Positions 63,001 to 64,000 of a DNA stretch of 64,000 bases are shown one piece after another. The DNA lies in contig OW028574.1 in NCBI GenBank assembly GCA_932294295.1, forward strand, positions 27,226,145 through 27,290,144, written 5' to 3'. Within the stretch, counting starts at the first letter, position 1. Every line of letters starts with the position of its first letter. The stretch is from Alitta virens. Taxonomy: Eukaryota; Annelida; Polychaeta; Phyllodocida; Nereididae. The notes under the pieces were generated by a model. The model was not told the DNA's origin. It saw only the letters and a program-made list of their open reading frames with translations, and searched no databases. The position numbers and the translations under genes are program-made.

Positions 63001-64000
63001 ATATGATAGCCACGTGGGGCACTCGTGCGTAGCGGGGTCAAGGCCGTTGCAGAGAGCCAGGATGCTGACAAGAAAACAAACGACAACAACGCAACACCGA
63101 AGTGAAATGCTCTATAATAGCCTTTTGCAACGACGTGGCACAGTTAAATTATCAAAAGTACACACACAGCCATGTAGGAAGTGCACAAAGCAGTGAGATG
63201 CCAGACTCGCAGACCGCGCCGATTAAGTAGTAAGGTAGGTCCACTTGGCACAGCCAATGAGAGGCAGAGGACGAAGCGTGCATTATGATAGCCACGTGGG
63301 GCACTCGTGCGTAGCGGGGTCAAGGCCGTTGCAGAGAGCCAGGATGCTGACAAGAAAACTAACGACAACAACGCGACACCAAAGTGAAACACTCTATAAT
63401 AGCCTTATGTTAGTCACGTGGGGCACTCGTGCGTAGCGGGGTCAAGGCCGTTGTAGAGGGCCAGGATGCTGACAAGAAAACCAACGACAACAACGCAACA
63501 CTAAAGTGAAATACTCTATAATAGCCTTATGGAATGACGTGGCACAGTTAAATCATCAAGAGTACACACACAGCCATGTAGGAAGTGCACTTAGCAGTGA
63601 GATGCCAGACTCGCAGACCGCGCCGATTAAGTAGTAAGGTAGGTCCACTTAGCACAGCCAATGAGAGGCAGAGGACGAAGCGTGCATTATGATAGCCACG
63701 TGGGGCACTCTTGCTTAGCGGGGTCAAGGCAGTTGGAGAGGGCCAGGATGCTGACAAGAAAACTAACGACAACAACGCAACACCGTAGTTAAATACTCTA
63801 TAATAGCCTTTTGGAACGAAGTGGCACAGTTAAATTATCAAGAGTACACAGCCATGTAGGAAGTGCACTAAGCAGTGAGATGCCAGACTCACACACCGCG
63901 CCGATTAAGCAGCAAGTTATGTCCACTTAGCACAGCCAATGAGAGGAAGAGGACGAAGCGTGCAATATGATAGCCACGTGGGGCAATCGTGCGTAGCGGT
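60045..64000 (+). repeat. Terminal part of forward block 2
   Basis: Boundaries run 60264, 60541, 60819, 61101, 61505, 61905, 62065, 62347, 62625, 62903, 63185, 63589 and 63867. Three 122-bp units and one 160-bp unit are present, and 61505-62903 follows the 2358-type order (400, 160, 282, 278, 278). Small indels near 60484 (GCCTTTTTGGAACCG) create the window's longest open frame, 124 codons on the minus strand, which is still only repeat sequence. The array continues past the window edge. Confidence 0.88.

Larger units (their letters stand above)
1..64000. repeat. Satellite DNA array, 278/282-bp monomer, with higher-order repeats
   Basis: Every part of the window aligns to one monomer of 278 or 282 bp. 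I placed monomer boundaries on the 8-mer ACTTAGCA (variant ACTAAGCA), or its reverse complement TGCTAAGT. Successive boundaries lie 278, 282, 400, 404 or 160 bp apart almost throughout. The 400/404 spacings are a full monomer plus a 122-bp truncated unit, and 160 is a second truncated class. No transposon, tRNA, rRNA, CRISPR array or protein gene interrupts the array. Since 278 is not a multiple of 3, reading frames shift from monomer to monomer, which fits non-coding DNA. A eukaryotic centromeric or heterochromatic satellite is the natural reading, by analogy with known HOR satellites. The family is not recognised. Confidence 0.97.
42117..64000 (+). repeat. Forward-oriented satellite block 2
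   Basis: Forward orientation resumes at 42117 inside a monomer and continues to the window edge. Boundaries include 42215, 42493, 42771, 43169, 43447, 43725, 44007, 44285, 44685, 45085, 45367, 45767, 45927, 46209, 46487, 46765, 47169, 47447, 47725, 48125, 48403, 48681, 49085, 49363, 49641, 49923, 50201, 50483, 50761, 51043 and 51443. Later ones include 52267, 52667, 52945, 53227, 55570, 55848, 57364, 59718, 61505, 61905, 62065, 62347, 63185, 63589 and 63867. The 398-bp spacing 42771-43169 reflects a 6-bp deletion near 43082. A one-base deletion near 55062 and small indels near 60484 give two 277-bp monomers. Confidence 0.95.

Noticed and set aside
1..64000. CRISPR array
   Set aside because: The repeats are adjacent monomers of about 280 bp with no unique spacers and no cas genes.

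Overview
The whole 64 kb window is one tandem satellite DNA array. It contains no unique sequence and no gene I can support. The basic monomer is 278 or 282 bp; the 4-bp difference is an (AC)n length change near its end. About 200 full-length monomers are present, plus about 47 truncated 122-bp units and 14 truncated 160-bp units. This points to a eukaryotic chromosome, in centromeric, pericentromeric or other heterochromatin. I do not recognise the satellite family and cannot name the organism. CpG is close to its expected frequency (about 14-15 per monomer), so there is no strong CpG depletion.

The array has three blocks by monomer orientation: forward (1-10605), reverse (10606-42116, 31,511 bp) and forward again (42117-64000). 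The two switch points lie inside monomers, at different phases. Diagnostic variants on the broken halves suggest the middle block is an inverted piece of the same array, with about 64 bp and 51 bp missing at the two breakpoints.

Monomers fall into recognisable subtypes arranged in higher-order repeats (HORs). The clearest is a 2358-bp HOR in four near-identical tandem copies (about 23101-32532). Its monomer spacing is 278, 278, 282, 160, 400, 282, 400, 278, where each 400 is a 278-bp monomer plus a 122-bp unit. A 2198-bp version in the first forward block is the same HOR without its 160-bp unit. Other local duplications have shifts of 3474 bp (11150-18126), 1502 bp (34694-37717), 1916 bp (46273-49441), 3304/2903 bp (49511-55848) and 2354 bp (about 55760-60044). 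Their near-identity implies recent unequal exchange or amplification.

The many short ORFs of 61-124 codons, on both strands, are monomer sequence read in frame and recur with the repeat. I do not call them genes. The points most worth following up are the inversion-like breakpoints, the origin of the 122-bp units by exchange between two ACGTGG hexamers, a scrambled patch at 22461-22741, and promoter-like motifs carried by every monomer.
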